From Candidatus Omnitrophota bacterium (GTDB taxonomy: Bacteria; Ratteibacteria; UBA8468; B48-G9; DTJG01): 47,554 nt of DNA. The notes under the pieces were generated by a model that was not told the DNA's origin, ran no database searches, and saw only the letters and a program-made list of their open reading frames with translations. Shown here one piece after another: positions 24,807 through 32,220 of the stretch (the stretch's first letter is position 1; every line of letters begins with the position of its first letter). Made by a program: the position numbers and the translations under genes. The stretch is taken from contig JAMWBU010000013.1 in assembly GCA_023819255.1 (NCBI GenBank), positions 1 through 47,554 of the forward strand, in the 5' to 3' direction.

Positions 24807-25457
24807 TCAAAGCAGTCCCTGTTTTAGCATTTCTAAAATTTCAAAGAGAGAATTGCAGATCCTTGAAGGATTGCTTGTTTTCAGTTCTTCTATGGTTGAA
24901 GAACCAGTTGAAACAACAAATGTATCTATGCCTGCTTTTTTACCCGTAGCCGCATCTATATCCATATCTCCGACAAAGATAGCATTTTCTCTATCAATCT
25001 TAAAATAGACAAGTATCTTAATCAATATTTCAGGGTCGGGTTTCTGGTTGGTTACCTGGTCGCCAAACATCATTTTATCAAAAAAATGTTCTATACCGAG
25101 ATTTCTTACCAGAAGTATCCCTGATTCAGATGGTCTGTTTGAAGCCACTGCGATGTTTCTTTGTGTTTGTTTAAGCACTTCAAGCAAATCTTTTGCTCCA
25201 GGAAGAAGCTTTGCTTTTCCATTCAGGGATTTCAGATGATATTCTCTATAAATTTTTGATGCTTTGTCCACATCATCAGGTTTGAAAAAACGAGGTATGT
25301 AATTCTTATCACCATGCCCAACCGCTCTTTTTGCTGTCTGGAAATCAACAGGTGGATACCCGAGTGTCTTCAGCGTATGCAAAAGGGTTTCCCATATCGA
25401 AATGTAAGCGTCAATCAAAGTTCCGTCAAGGTCAAAGATAAAGAGTTTCTTTTTCAT
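24807..25457 (-). CDS. HAD-superfamily phosphatase (phosphoglycolate-phosphatase-like)
   Basis: 216 residues. Motif I FDLDGTLID (residues 8-16, nucleophile and acid Asp), cap helices (~17-85), motif II VASNRP (Ser/Asn), motif III Lys in NQKPDPEI, motif IV VGDMDIDAATGKKAG. This matches subfamily IA phosphatases such as Gph or beta-phosphoglucomutase-like proteins; GD-x-x-x-D at motif IV favours Gph-type phosphatase. The cytosolic substrate is not defined. The start codon lies 10 nt after a TATAAT box with no ribosome site, so the mRNA may be nearly leaderless. Single gene, convergent with tRNA-Cys. Confidence 0.87.
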   Translation of the reverse strand: MKKKLFIFDLDGTLIDAYISIWETLLHTLKTLGYPPVDFQTAKRAVGHGDKNYIPRFFKPDDVDKASKIYREYHLKSLNGKAKLLPGAKDLLEVLKQTQRNIAVASNRPSESGILLVRNLGIEHFFDKMMFGDQVTNQKPDPEILIKILVYFKIDRENAIFVGDMDIDAATGKKAGIDTFVVSTGSSTIEELKTSNPSRICNSLFEILEMLKQGLL

Positions 25458-25467
25458 AATGCCACAA

Positions 25468-25495
25468 ATTATACCTGATTCTTACGAGAAATCAA
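25468..25495 (-). promoter_or_regulatory. Promoter of the HAD phosphatase gene, nearly leaderless
   Basis: Minus strand TTGATT (25495-25490), 16-bp spacer, TATAAT (25473-25468). Transcription would begin 3-5 nt before the ATG at 25457. Confidence 0.6.
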
Positions 25496-25606
25496 GCCAT
25501 TGAATATATAACAGCAAAGCTTTTCCTTTTATCAGTGAGACAGGTTATCGGTTTTGTATTGAAAAACTGGCATCGTAAACCGCACAGTTTATTATTCGTC
25601 TAAAAA

Positions 25607-25633
25607 TTGACAAAGCAAAGGATTGGATATAAT
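25607..25633 (+). promoter_or_regulatory. Promoter for the coiled-coil secreted protein
   Basis: TTGACA (25607-25612) and TATAAT (25628-25633), both perfect, with a short 15-bp spacer. The start would be near 25640, about 14 nt before the ATG, leaving room for the GGTGA ribosome site. Confidence 0.6.
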
Positions 25634-25653
25634 TTATTATACCAGGTGAAAAA

Positions 25654-26052
25654 ATGAAAAAAGCGATCGCGATAACAGGAATTTTTGGAATTGTTATTAG
25701 TTGTGTCTATGCCGGAGAAGGTCCTTTATTAAGAACATCTCAGCAACAAACTTCTATTGAAAAACCTGCGTCAGAAGCGTCTGAAATTGCTGGCAGGGTG
25801 AAAGAACTTCTTGAACTGCAGAAAAAGATGTTTGATATTGAAAGAAATGTTATTCAGCAGGATCAGGAGTTGAAACAACTGGCTGAACAAATAAGGCAAC
25901 TTCAGCAACAATTAAGAGAAAAAATAGAGGAAAAGTTGAAGGATAATGAAGAATATCAAACCATGAAGCAACGCAGGGAGCAGATACGACAGGAATATAA
26001 GAAGGTTGATTTCAGCAAGCAATATAACTGGAGAAAACTGGATAAGAAATAG
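25654..26052 (+). CDS. Secreted coiled-coil protein, unknown function
   Basis: 132 residues. Signal peptide at 1-20 (KKAIAITGIFGIVISCVYAG), a Ser/Gln-rich linker, then a long amphipathic helix (~45-120) rich in Gln, Glu, Leu and Lys with clear heptad spacing (VKELLELQKKMFDIERNVIQ, ELKQLAEQIRQLQQQLREKI), predicted as a coiled coil. No enzyme motif. It could be a small periplasmic or envelope-associated structural protein; no family is recognised. Start supported by GGTGA and a strong promoter. 44 bp before the CvpA-like gene. Confidence 0.65.
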   Translation: MKKAIAITGIFGIVISCVYAGEGPLLRTSQQQTSIEKPASEASEIAGRVKELLELQKKMFDIERNVIQQDQELKQLAEQIRQLQQQLREKIEEKLKDNEEYQTMKQRREQIRQEYKKVDFSKQYNWRKLDKK

Positions 26053-26096
26053 GCCCTGCCGTTTTTTTCTTTCCTGAAAAATGTTATCATATTTCA

Positions 26097-26963
26097 GTGT
26101 TTGGCGGACTTGATGTTATCGTTATAATGTTTGTGCTGGGAGGCATTTTAGGCGGAGCCGGACGTGGTTTTCTTGGTACAATGATAGACATCTGCGGAAT
26201 TGCCTCCGGTATTGTTATTGGCTCATTTGTTTATCCTGCGCCTGTAAAACTTTTTGCGAAATTTGGAATAACCGGGACTTCTGTTGAACTCATTTTTTTC
26301 GTCCTTTCAAGCGTATTTTTCTGCCTCGCTTTTATTCTTTTGCTTGAATCAGTCAGGAGAAAGGTTGAAATAAAACCAGCTATTGACAGAATTTTTGGTG
26401 GACTATTCGGCACAATAAACGGGTTTGTTGCTGCCGCGAGCATACTGGTCATTATGACTTCTTCAGTAAAGATGGGTCAGGAGATAGACCAGGCAAGGTT
26501 TGCTCCTTCCGTGAGGTACGGGTTGCTTAAGTTTTATGAACAAATTGAAAGGCATAATATTACGCTGCCCAAGATGATTATTCTTCCTGTCGCGTACAGG
26601 GATGAATTCGGACAGGATGTAATAAAAGCAAGGCTAATCAAGATGAATTTTACGAAATTTGAAGGTTACACATGCATCAACTGCGGCGGAAAAGTTAAAT
26701 TTGATGGATATTCTGCAAAATATGGCGCCGGTATAGTTCCTAAATTTGTATGTGAAAAATGCGGCAGGGTTTCAGATGGCTGTCAGACATATGAAGGTTA
26801 TCACAAACTTTACAACGCCTGTCCTGTTGAGCTTGCGCGTCAGGATGTTAAATTTGATTGTGGAACATGGAGTAATCGAAGCTGGGTAACACCCACAGGT
26901 CCCTGCCCTGTCGACAACAACAAACTTGACATTATGCTGTGGCGTGAACCAATCAAGTATTAA
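26097..26963 (+). CDS. CvpA-like membrane protein fused to an eight-Cys ribbon domain
   Basis: 288 residues, GTG start at 26097. The N-terminal ~125 residues have four membrane helices and the CvpA pattern (GLDVIVIMFVLGGILGGAGRGFLGT, AIDRIFGGLFGTINGFVAAASILVI with a conserved Gly-rich helix). The C-terminal 100 residues are soluble and contain Cys193/196, 219/222, 229, 242, 255 and 270; the first four form a C-x2-C...C-x2-C zinc-ribbon arrangement (INCGG, EKCGR). CvpA proteins act in envelope maintenance and colicin V production; this tail is not part of the family. A -10-like TATCAT ends 6 nt before the GTG and no ribosome site is seen. Confidence 0.72.
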   Translation: MFGGLDVIVIMFVLGGILGGAGRGFLGTMIDICGIASGIVIGSFVYPAPVKLFAKFGITGTSVELIFFVLSSVFFCLAFILLLESVRRKVEIKPAIDRIFGGLFGTINGFVAAASILVIMTSSVKMGQEIDQARFAPSVRYGLLKFYEQIERHNITLPKMIILPVAYRDEFGQDVIKARLIKMNFTKFEGYTCINCGGKVKFDGYSAKYGAGIVPKFVCEKCGRVSDGCQTYEGYHKLYNACPVELARQDVKFDCGTWSNRSWVTPTGPCPVDNNKLDIMLWREPIKY

Positions 26964-26966
26964 AAA

Positions 26967-27719
26967 ATGGAATTAATATCTATCCTTGAATCTTTTGTTG
27001 CCGGATTAATCGCAGGGTTTATTTGCGGATTGACCGGTATGGGCGGCGGCACTATTTATGTTCCAGTGTTTTACTTTATGTTAGGGTCCATAAAAAAAGC
27101 CATTGGCACAAGTTTGCTTGTTATACTGGTTTCTTCTGTTTCTGCTTTCATTTCTCATATGAAAGCAGGCCAGGTAAACTTCAAAATGACCGGTTTTCTA
27201 ATTATTTCAGGCATTACTGGGGCGCAATACGGGAGTTTAATAACAGTTAAACTTCCGGATATCGCAGTGAAGATTTTTTTTGTGTGTCTTACAATCTTTC
27301 TATTTATTAATATGTGGAAGGAAAGAACAAACGATGACCAGAATTGTTCCACTCAAATAAGATCTTCGCCAGTCAATCTCACACTGATTGGTTTTATCGG
27401 AGGACTTATTTCAGGTATGGGTGGAGTTGGTGGAGCAATTGTTCTTGTTCCTCTTCTTCATTTGTGGATTGGCTTGCCGATAAAGATTTGTATAGGCACC
27501 ACATTATCTGTGGTGATGTTTAATTCTCTCTCGGGAGTCGCAGGATATATTCACCATGGACTTGTTGATTTTCGTATGGGAGTGATTGCAGGTTTTGTTG
27601 CTGTTTTTACGGCGATGGCCGGGTCTAAAATAAGTTTGCGCACAGACAATCGGAAATTGAGAAAAATCTTTTCAATTGTGCTTTTATTTGCGGGAATTGC
27701 TGTTTTGGTAAGACGATAA
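26967..27719 (+). CDS. TauE/SafE-family sulfite/anion exporter
   Basis: 250 residues and about eight membrane segments in two similar halves. Each half has the family motif: AGFICGLTGMGGGTIYVPV (~residues 17-35) and GFIGGLISGMGGVGGAIVLVPLL (~residues 140-162), followed by ...IGTSLLVILVSS and ...IGTTLSVVMFNSL. Family members (TSUP) move sulfite, sulfoacetate or other anionic sulfur compounds and sometimes other organic acids. It starts 3 bp after the CvpA fusion, so the two are probably translated together. The substrate cannot be deduced. Confidence 0.9.
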   Translation: MELISILESFVAGLIAGFICGLTGMGGGTIYVPVFYFMLGSIKKAIGTSLLVILVSSVSAFISHMKAGQVNFKMTGFLIISGITGAQYGSLITVKLPDIAVKIFFVCLTIFLFINMWKERTNDDQNCSTQIRSSPVNLTLIGFIGGLISGMGGVGGAIVLVPLLHLWIGLPIKICIGTTLSVVMFNSLSGVAGYIHHGLVDFRMGVIAGFVAVFTAMAGSKISLRTDNRKLRKIFSIVLLFAGIAVLVRR

Positions 27720-27751
27720 ATCTGTTTCTGGAGTTAGTTTGTACATTCTGG

Positions 27752-27757
27752 TATAAT
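27752..27757 (+). promoter_or_regulatory. -10 box directly before the sigma factor gene
   Basis: TATAAT ends 6 nt before the ATG at 27764, placing the transcription start at or next to the start codon. No -35 consensus is visible at 16-18 bp. There is no ribosome site, so leaderless translation is likely if this promoter is used. Confidence 0.4.
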
Positions 27758-27763
27758 TAATCT

Positions 27764-28390
27764 ATGGAACAAAGTTCATCAAAGGCGCTTGCCTTACTGA
27801 AAGAAAACGAACTGATAGAAAGGGCAAAAAGCCGGGATAACGCTGCTTTTGAAGAACTGGTGAAAAGAAACCAGGCCAAAATTTACAATCTCGGATTAAA
27901 GCTTCTTGGAAACAAAGAAGATGCCGCAGATCTTCTTCAGGAAACTTTTATTAATGCTTATTACGCGCTTCCTAAATTTGAGGGTAAATCCGCTTTTTCA
28001 ACATGGCTTTACAGGATAGCGACAAACAACGCTTTTATGAAGATGAGAAAAAAGAAAATTCCCCTTGTAAGGTTCGAAACAGAAAGGAGCGATTCAAGCA
28101 GGGAAGAATTTTCTCTGGGTATGTCAGATTGGTCCAATGACCCCGGCGCTCATCTGAGAAACCAGGAATTGAAGCTTCTCATAGAAAAATCCATTAATGC
28201 TCTTCCCGGTAAATATAAAACAATCTTTGTGCTTCATGATATTGAAGGTTTTTCGACTGAGGAAATCAGCAAAATGCTTAATCTATCAGTTCCTGCCGTG
28301 AAATCAAGGGTGCATAGAAGCAGAGTATTCTTAAGAGATAAGCTTTCTTCTTATTTTCAGCCAGGTGTAAAACAGGGGGCAAACCTGTGA
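27764..28390 (+). CDS. ECF RNA polymerase sigma factor
   Basis: 208 residues. Sigma2 region: NAAFEELVKRNQAKIYNLGLKLLGNKEDAADLLQETFINAYYAL and KFEGKSAFSTWLYRIATN (residues ~25-95). After a linker, sigma4 region: LIEKSINALPGKYKTIFVLHDIEGFSTEEISKMLNLSVPAVKSRVHRSR (~145-190), with helix-turn-helix. It directs RNA polymerase to a stress regulon. Its stop overlaps the start of a small anti-sigma gene (GTGA), the usual arrangement of a sigma/anti-sigma pair. The downstream NrdG-like, CcdA and TrxR-like genes suggest thiol or redox stress as the signal. Confidence 0.95.
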   Translation: MEQSSSKALALLKENELIERAKSRDNAAFEELVKRNQAKIYNLGLKLLGNKEDAADLLQETFINAYYALPKFEGKSAFSTWLYRIATNNAFMKMRKKKIPLVRFETERSDSSREEFSLGMSDWSNDPGAHLRNQELKLLIEKSINALPGKYKTIFVLHDIEGFSTEEISKMLNLSVPAVKSRVHRSRVFLRDKLSSYFQPGVKQGANL

Positions 28391-28635
28391 AATGTGAAAA
28401 ATATCTTGAATTGATATCCCTGTACATAGACAGAGAACTTGATCAGGATCTAATTGATGTTCTTGAAGAACATCTTTCTCTCTGCCAGGATTGCCTGGTT
28501 TTTTTTCACACAATGAAAAAAACCGTAACATTATCAAGGACTTATTATAAAAAAAAGTGTTGCAGGGTTCCAAAAGCGGTTTCCACAAAGATTTTCTATC
28601 ATTTGCGGTTAATTTACAAGAAAGAACAATTTTGA
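28387..28635 (+). CDS. Soluble zinc anti-sigma factor (zf-HC2/ZAS type)
   Basis: 82 residues, GTG start overlapping the sigma stop. It contains the ZAS motif His29-x3-Cys33-x2-Cys36 with an N-terminal Cys3, the four candidate zinc ligands, plus a Cys58-Cys59 pair. There is no membrane segment, so it is a cytoplasmic anti-sigma factor of the RsrA/ChrR kind, not a membrane-bound RseA type. ZAS anti-sigma factors release their sigma factor when the zinc-binding cysteines are oxidised. Small, but well supported by position and motif. Confidence 0.85.
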   Translation: MKCEKYLELISLYIDRELDQDLIDVLEEHLSLCQDCLVFFHTMKKTVTLSRTYYKKKCCRVPKAVSTKIFYHLRLIYKKEQF

Positions 28636-28648
28636 TTTTTATTCCAGA

Positions 28649-29371
28649 ATGAAATATTCAATCAAAGGATGGGTGAAAAATTCCTTTTGCGACTGGGACG
28701 CAAAGATTTCTTCTGTTGTTTTTTTGCCAGGCTGCAATATGATGTGTCCGTTCTGTCAGAACTGGCAGCTTGTCAAAGAGCATCGAATTATTGAAGATAT
28801 CGATTGGGATATGATAAAGAGCTATCTCGCTGACAATAAAGATTTTATTGACGGACTTGTTATAACAGGGGGCGAGCCTTTTATTTCTGATTTTCTATTA
28901 GAAATGATAAAAGAAGTTAAACAGATGAGCATTGCAGTAAAGGTTGACACAAATGGTACTTTTCCGCATAAATTGAAGTATCTGATAGATAATTCTTTGA
29001 TAGATGCTGTGGCTATGGATATTAAAAATGCGTTCGAACCAGAAATTTACTCAAGAACATGCGGAGTTCCAGTTGACGATAGGATGCTCGGGAATATTCT
29101 TTCTTCCGCGAAAATTTTGATAGGTTCCAGTATTGACTATGAGTTCAGAACAACGCTTGTCCGCACATTACATACTCTTGAAAATATCAAACGGGTAGCA
29201 ATGGAATTGAATGGCGCAAAAAAATATGTACTTCAACAATACAGAAAAATCGGTGTAAGAGATTTTGATGGTGGGAAACCGTTTTCCAGAGAGGAGATGG
29301 AAAAATTCCGCGACGAGGTCTCGCAGTTTTTTAACCAGTGTTGTATAAGATATTATGATAGAGACACTTGA
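28649..29371 (+). CDS. Radical-SAM activase (anaerobic ribonucleotide reductase activating-protein-like)
   Basis: 240 residues. FLPGCNMMCPFCQNW (residues ~25-39) supplies Cys29, Cys33 and Cys36 (C-x3-C-x2-C), which bind the 4Fe-4S cluster that cleaves SAM. VITGGEPF is the SAM-binding GGE motif, and VKVDTNGTFP and IDAVAMDIKNA follow in the right order. This matches NrdG2-type or PflA-type activases that make a glycyl radical in a partner enzyme. No partner (NrdD, Pfl) is in the window. It starts 13 bp after the anti-sigma gene and overlaps ccdA by 17 bp, so it belongs to the same transcript. Confidence 0.9.
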   Translation: MKYSIKGWVKNSFCDWDAKISSVVFLPGCNMMCPFCQNWQLVKEHRIIEDIDWDMIKSYLADNKDFIDGLVITGGEPFISDFLLEMIKEVKQMSIAVKVDTNGTFPHKLKYLIDNSLIDAVAMDIKNAFEPEIYSRTCGVPVDDRMLGNILSSAKILIGSSIDYEFRTTLVRTLHTLENIKRVAMELNGAKKYVLQQYRKIGVRDFDGGKPFSREEMEKFRDEVSQFFNQCCIRYYDRDT

Positions 29372-30041
29372 AAACTTTGCGTCAGGATTGTATGCGGGTT
29401 TTCTTGTAAGTTTTCTGGCTGGCATTTTCTCTTTTTTCTCGCCGTGCATTCTGCCTCTGGTTCCGGCATATTTTTCTTTCATTCTCGGTTCAACTCTGGA
29501 CCGAATCAAAGATAAAAAAAAATCTCTTGTTTCATCAATTTTACTTTTTTGTGCTGGTTTCACTCTTGTTTTTGTTGTGCTCGGCGCCTCAGCCACATCT
29601 CTTGGCAGGTTTCTCGCATTTCACCTTAAGTATTTTAGAATGCTGGCTGGAATAATAATGCTTGTTTTCAGTCTTGAGACTCTGGAACTTACACACCTGT
29701 TTTCTATCCACAAAGGGTTTTCTCCTGAATTCAGGAGAAAACCGTCTGGCTCTGGCGCAATTGTTTTTGGAGCAGCACTCGGGATTTCCTGGACTCCGTG
29801 TGTTGGTCCTGTTCTTGGAGCAATTCTCACTATGGCTTCAACACAGGAGACCGTTGCAAAGGGCGTTTTAATGCTTCTTTTTTATTCCATCGGTTTATCA
29901 ATTCCGTTTTTTGTTTTTGCCACATTTTTTTCTTCGTACAGGAAATCGCAATCATTTATGATGCTTCATGCAAAAATTGTGAGAATGTTTGCCGGTGTTA
30001 TTCTTCTTTTGTTTTCCTTTTATCTTCTTTCAAGGGGGTAA
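29355..30041 (+). CDS. ccdA: CcdA-type thiol-disulfide membrane reductase
   Basis: 228 residues with six membrane helices. The two redox cysteines sit in the typical places: FSPCILPLVPAYFSF on helix 1 and GISWTPCVGPVLGAIL on helix 4. CcdA carries reducing equivalents from cytoplasmic thioredoxin across the membrane, for cytochrome c maturation or disulfide correction. The gene lies between an NrdG-like activase (17-bp overlap) and a TrxR-like flavoprotein (3-bp gap), a natural electron-supply order: flavoprotein, thioredoxin, CcdA. No thioredoxin gene is in the window. Confidence 0.92.
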   Translation: MIETLENFASGLYAGFLVSFLAGIFSFFSPCILPLVPAYFSFILGSTLDRIKDKKKSLVSSILLFCAGFTLVFVVLGASATSLGRFLAFHLKYFRMLAGIIMLVFSLETLELTHLFSIHKGFSPEFRRKPSGSGAIVFGAALGISWTPCVGPVLGAILTMASTQETVAKGVLMLLFYSIGLSIPFFVFATFFSSYRKSQSFMMLHAKIVRMFAGVILLLFSFYLLSRG

Positions 30042-30044
30042 AGA

Positions 30045-30905
30045 ATGGACCTTGTTATTATTGGTTCTGGACCTGCTGGCATTTCCGCGGCTATTTATGC
30101 CGCGAGAGCAAATATTTCTTTTGTTGTGCTGGAGAGGATGTATCCGGGCGGAAAGCTTGTCTGGATTGAAAAAATTGAAAACTATCCAGGTTTTCCAGGC
30201 GGCATATCCGGACCCGAGCTTGCTGAAAGGTTTTACAATCATGCCACAAAATTGAATGTAAATTTTACATTCCAGAATGTGCGCAAAATAAAAAAGCAGG
30301 AAGGGATTTTCAAGGTTTATGCTGGAGAAAACATTTACGATGTCAGGTTTGTGATTGTTGCTTCAGGATCAGTGCCGTCAAAACTTGGAATTAAGGGCGA
30401 AGACGAGTTTTCTGGAAGAGGTGTTTCATACTGTGCGATATGTGATGGTGCATTTTTCAAAAATAGAAAGGTCGTAGTGATTGGTGAAGGTAAACATGTG
30501 GAAGCTGACATAAACTATCTCAAAAGTTTTTCTTCTGTTGTATGGCTGCGCAAGCCAGGTGTGGTTGAAAAAGATATTTTTGGCGTGTCCATTATTAAAG
30601 GGATTCCTGTAGAGATAAATGGGGAAAATTCTGTCAGGTCTATTGTTGTTAAAACAGAATCAGGAATCAAAGAGATTGAGACAGACGGTGTTTTTATTTT
30701 TGCTGGTTTCAAGCCATCATTTGATTTTTTGCCTTCTGATGTGGCTCTTGATAGTTCGGGTTATGTGAAAACAGACGCGCATCTTAAAAGTTCCGTAGAT
30801 GGCATTTATGCCTGCGGAGACATAAGAAGTGGTTCTTTGAAACAAATCGTTTCTGCTGTGAATGATGGGGCTATAGCCGTTAATGAAATAAGAAAAAGAA
30901 TTTAA
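30045..30905 (+). CDS. Thioredoxin-reductase-like flavoprotein lacking NADPH motifs
   Basis: 286 residues, shorter than the usual ~310. FAD motif IIGSGPAGISAAIYAARA (5-22); redox-active Cys130-x2-Cys133 in YCAICDGAFF; second FAD motif GIYACGDIR near the end. In place of the NADPH-binding GGGxSA it has GEGKHV (147-152), and in place of HRRxxxR it has LRKPG. It therefore may not take electrons from NADPH. Ferredoxin-dependent flavin thioredoxin reductases of anaerobes lack the same motifs, and this one could use ferredoxin. Ribosome site AGGGGGT. Downstream of ccdA in the sigma-factor operon. Confidence 0.82.
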   Translation: MDLVIIGSGPAGISAAIYAARANISFVVLERMYPGGKLVWIEKIENYPGFPGGISGPELAERFYNHATKLNVNFTFQNVRKIKKQEGIFKVYAGENIYDVRFVIVASGSVPSKLGIKGEDEFSGRGVSYCAICDGAFFKNRKVVVIGEGKHVEADINYLKSFSSVVWLRKPGVVEKDIFGVSIIKGIPVEINGENSVRSIVVKTESGIKEIETDGVFIFAGFKPSFDFLPSDVALDSSGYVKTDAHLKSSVDGIYACGDIRSGSLKQIVSAVNDGAIAVNEIRKRI

Positions 30906-31068
30906 CTTATGACAGCTCGCCTTCAAAAAAATAAGCATCCCTTGTATGTTCTCCTTTTGCTCCTTTTCACAAATGAGCAGGGATCGAATGCAAATATTAA
31001 CAATTGGAACCAGAATAGAGATTGACTTGTTCTTATCCAAAACCGGACTTTTTAATAAGATCTGGCGA

Positions 31069-31347
31069 TCACTCTGTTCTACTTGCCTTTTCAATTTTCT
31101 CGCGCGTTTGACTCAAGCTTTCCTTAAGTTTCTCAAATTCGGAAATCATTCTGTCAATCTCAGCAATTGTCTGGTCGAGATTTTTTGTAAGCCCTCCGAT
31201 TGATTTAACCTGCGAATCAAGCTGCTGAACGCGAGATTGAAGTTGAGCGATCTGTTTTGTGGAATTAATGTGCTGAATAAAAAAGGCGATCCAGCCCGAA
31301 AGGATAAGAACGCCTATCAACCAGAAAACAAGTTTTGTTTTCTTCAT
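31069..31347 (-). CDS. Small membrane-anchored coiled-coil protein
   Basis: 92 residues from the ATG at 31347, which overlaps the PorD stop by 4 bp. One N-terminal membrane helix (LVFWLIGVLILSGWIAFFI), then a long amphipathic helix (QIAQLQSRVQQLDSQVKSI, LTKNLDQTIAEIDRMISEF, LKESLSQTREKIEKA) with regular Leu/Ile spacing, hence a coiled coil. Role unknown; overlap with porD suggests co-translation but not function. No family recognised. It converges on the TrxR-like gene after a 163-bp gap in which I see no gene. Confidence 0.65.
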   Translation of the reverse strand: MKKTKLVFWLIGVLILSGWIAFFIQHINSTKQIAQLQSRVQQLDSQVKSIGGLTKNLDQTIAEIDRMISEFEKLKESLSQTREKIEKASRTE

Positions 31348-31628
31348 TTTTTCTCTGGCTCCATCACTATGGCATCCTTGGGACATTCATAAGCGCATAT
31401 TCCACATCCCTTGCAATAATCATAGTCAAATTCGAGAAATTTCCCGTCTTTTGTTTTTATCGCGCTATCCGGACAATAAACCCAGCAGATAAGACAATTA
31501 ATGCATTTTTCTGGGATATGCACAGGTTTTACGCTTCTCCAGTTTCCTGTCTTGAAGTTTTTTGATGTGCCTGCTTCAAGGACATCGCATTCGGGGAGTT
31601 CTTTCCAGGACAATTTTTTTTCTTCCAC
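31344..31628 (-). CDS. porD: 2-oxoacid:ferredoxin oxidoreductase delta subunit (PorD-type ferredoxin)
   Basis: 94 residues, GTG start behind GAGGAGG. Two 4Fe-4S motifs: C-x2-C-x2-C-x3-C-P in CINCLICWVYCPDSAI, and CKGCGICAYECPKDAI, joined by KTKDGKFLEFDYDY, the usual PorD linker. It transfers electrons from the thiamine-diphosphate subunits to ferredoxin. It lies 10 bp after porG, the usual gamma-delta order, but no alpha or beta subunit gene follows; instead there is a small membrane coiled-coil gene and then a convergent gene. Confidence 0.93.
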   Translation of the reverse strand: MEEKKLSWKELPECDVLEAGTSKNFKTGNWRSVKPVHIPEKCINCLICWVYCPDSAIKTKDGKFLEFDYDYCKGCGICAYECPKDAIVMEPEKK

Positions 31629-31638
31629 GATGACCTCC

Positions 31639-32220
31639 TCAGTTCAATGTTTTCACCTGATCATATGCCTTCTGGACTGCTTTGAGATTCCCTTCTATTA
31701 CCTCTGGCTTGTTTCTGAATTTCAGTTCAAGTTTGTGTTTTATGTCCTCCAGGACAGCATTAATGTCCAGGATGCCTGTGATTTTAATCAAAGCGCCCAT
31801 CATTGGAGTGTTGGGAATTTCCCTTCCAATTGTCTCAATGGATATTTTTGATGCGTCCACAGTGCAGACGCGACCTTTAAAATTCAGTTTTCTGGCAAAT
31901 TCTTCCGGGTCCCTGGATGAGTTAAGAAGAATAATCCCTTTTTCAGGGTCCAGGCCGGATGTGACATCAACCTGTTCGATAAGTGACACATCAAGCACAA
32001 TCACAACATCCGGGTTTGATATGGGTCCGTGCGTCCTTATCGGCTTTGAGCTTATCCTGTTGAATGAAACCACTGGAGCGCCCATTCTTTCAGGGCCGTA
32101 TTCCGGGAATGCCTGTATATGTTTTCCGGTTGAACAGGCGGCGTCTCCGAACAGCAGCGCTGCAGTTTTTGCTCCCTGTCCGCCGCGTCCATGCCATCTG
32201 ATCTCAAACATTTCTTTCAT
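31639..32220 (-). CDS. porG: 2-oxoacid:ferredoxin oxidoreductase gamma subunit
   Basis: 193 residues from the ATG at 32220, which has AAGGAG 8 bp upstream. PorG signatures: IRWHGRGGQGAKTAALLFGDAA, FPEYGPERMGAPVVSF, VVIVLDVSLIEQVDV, and PNTPMMGALIKITG. This is the domain that completes the pyruvate/2-oxoacid:ferredoxin oxidoreductase active site. It overlaps the upstream membrane-protein gene by 17 bp and is followed by porD. PorA and PorB are not in the window, so their genes must be elsewhere or the complex is unusual. Confidence 0.93.
   Translation of the reverse strand: MKEMFEIRWHGRGGQGAKTAALLFGDAACSTGKHIQAFPEYGPERMGAPVVSFNRISSKPIRTHGPISNPDVVIVLDVSLIEQVDVTSGLDPEKGIILLNSSRDPEEFARKLNFKGRVCTVDASKISIETIGREIPNTPMMGALIKITGILDINAVLEDIKHKLELKFRNKPEVIEGNLKAVQKAYDQVKTLN

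Noticed and set aside
26050-26068. Terminator hairpin after the coiled-coil gene
   Set aside because: Only a 3-bp GGC/GCC stem precedes the T-run, too short to support.
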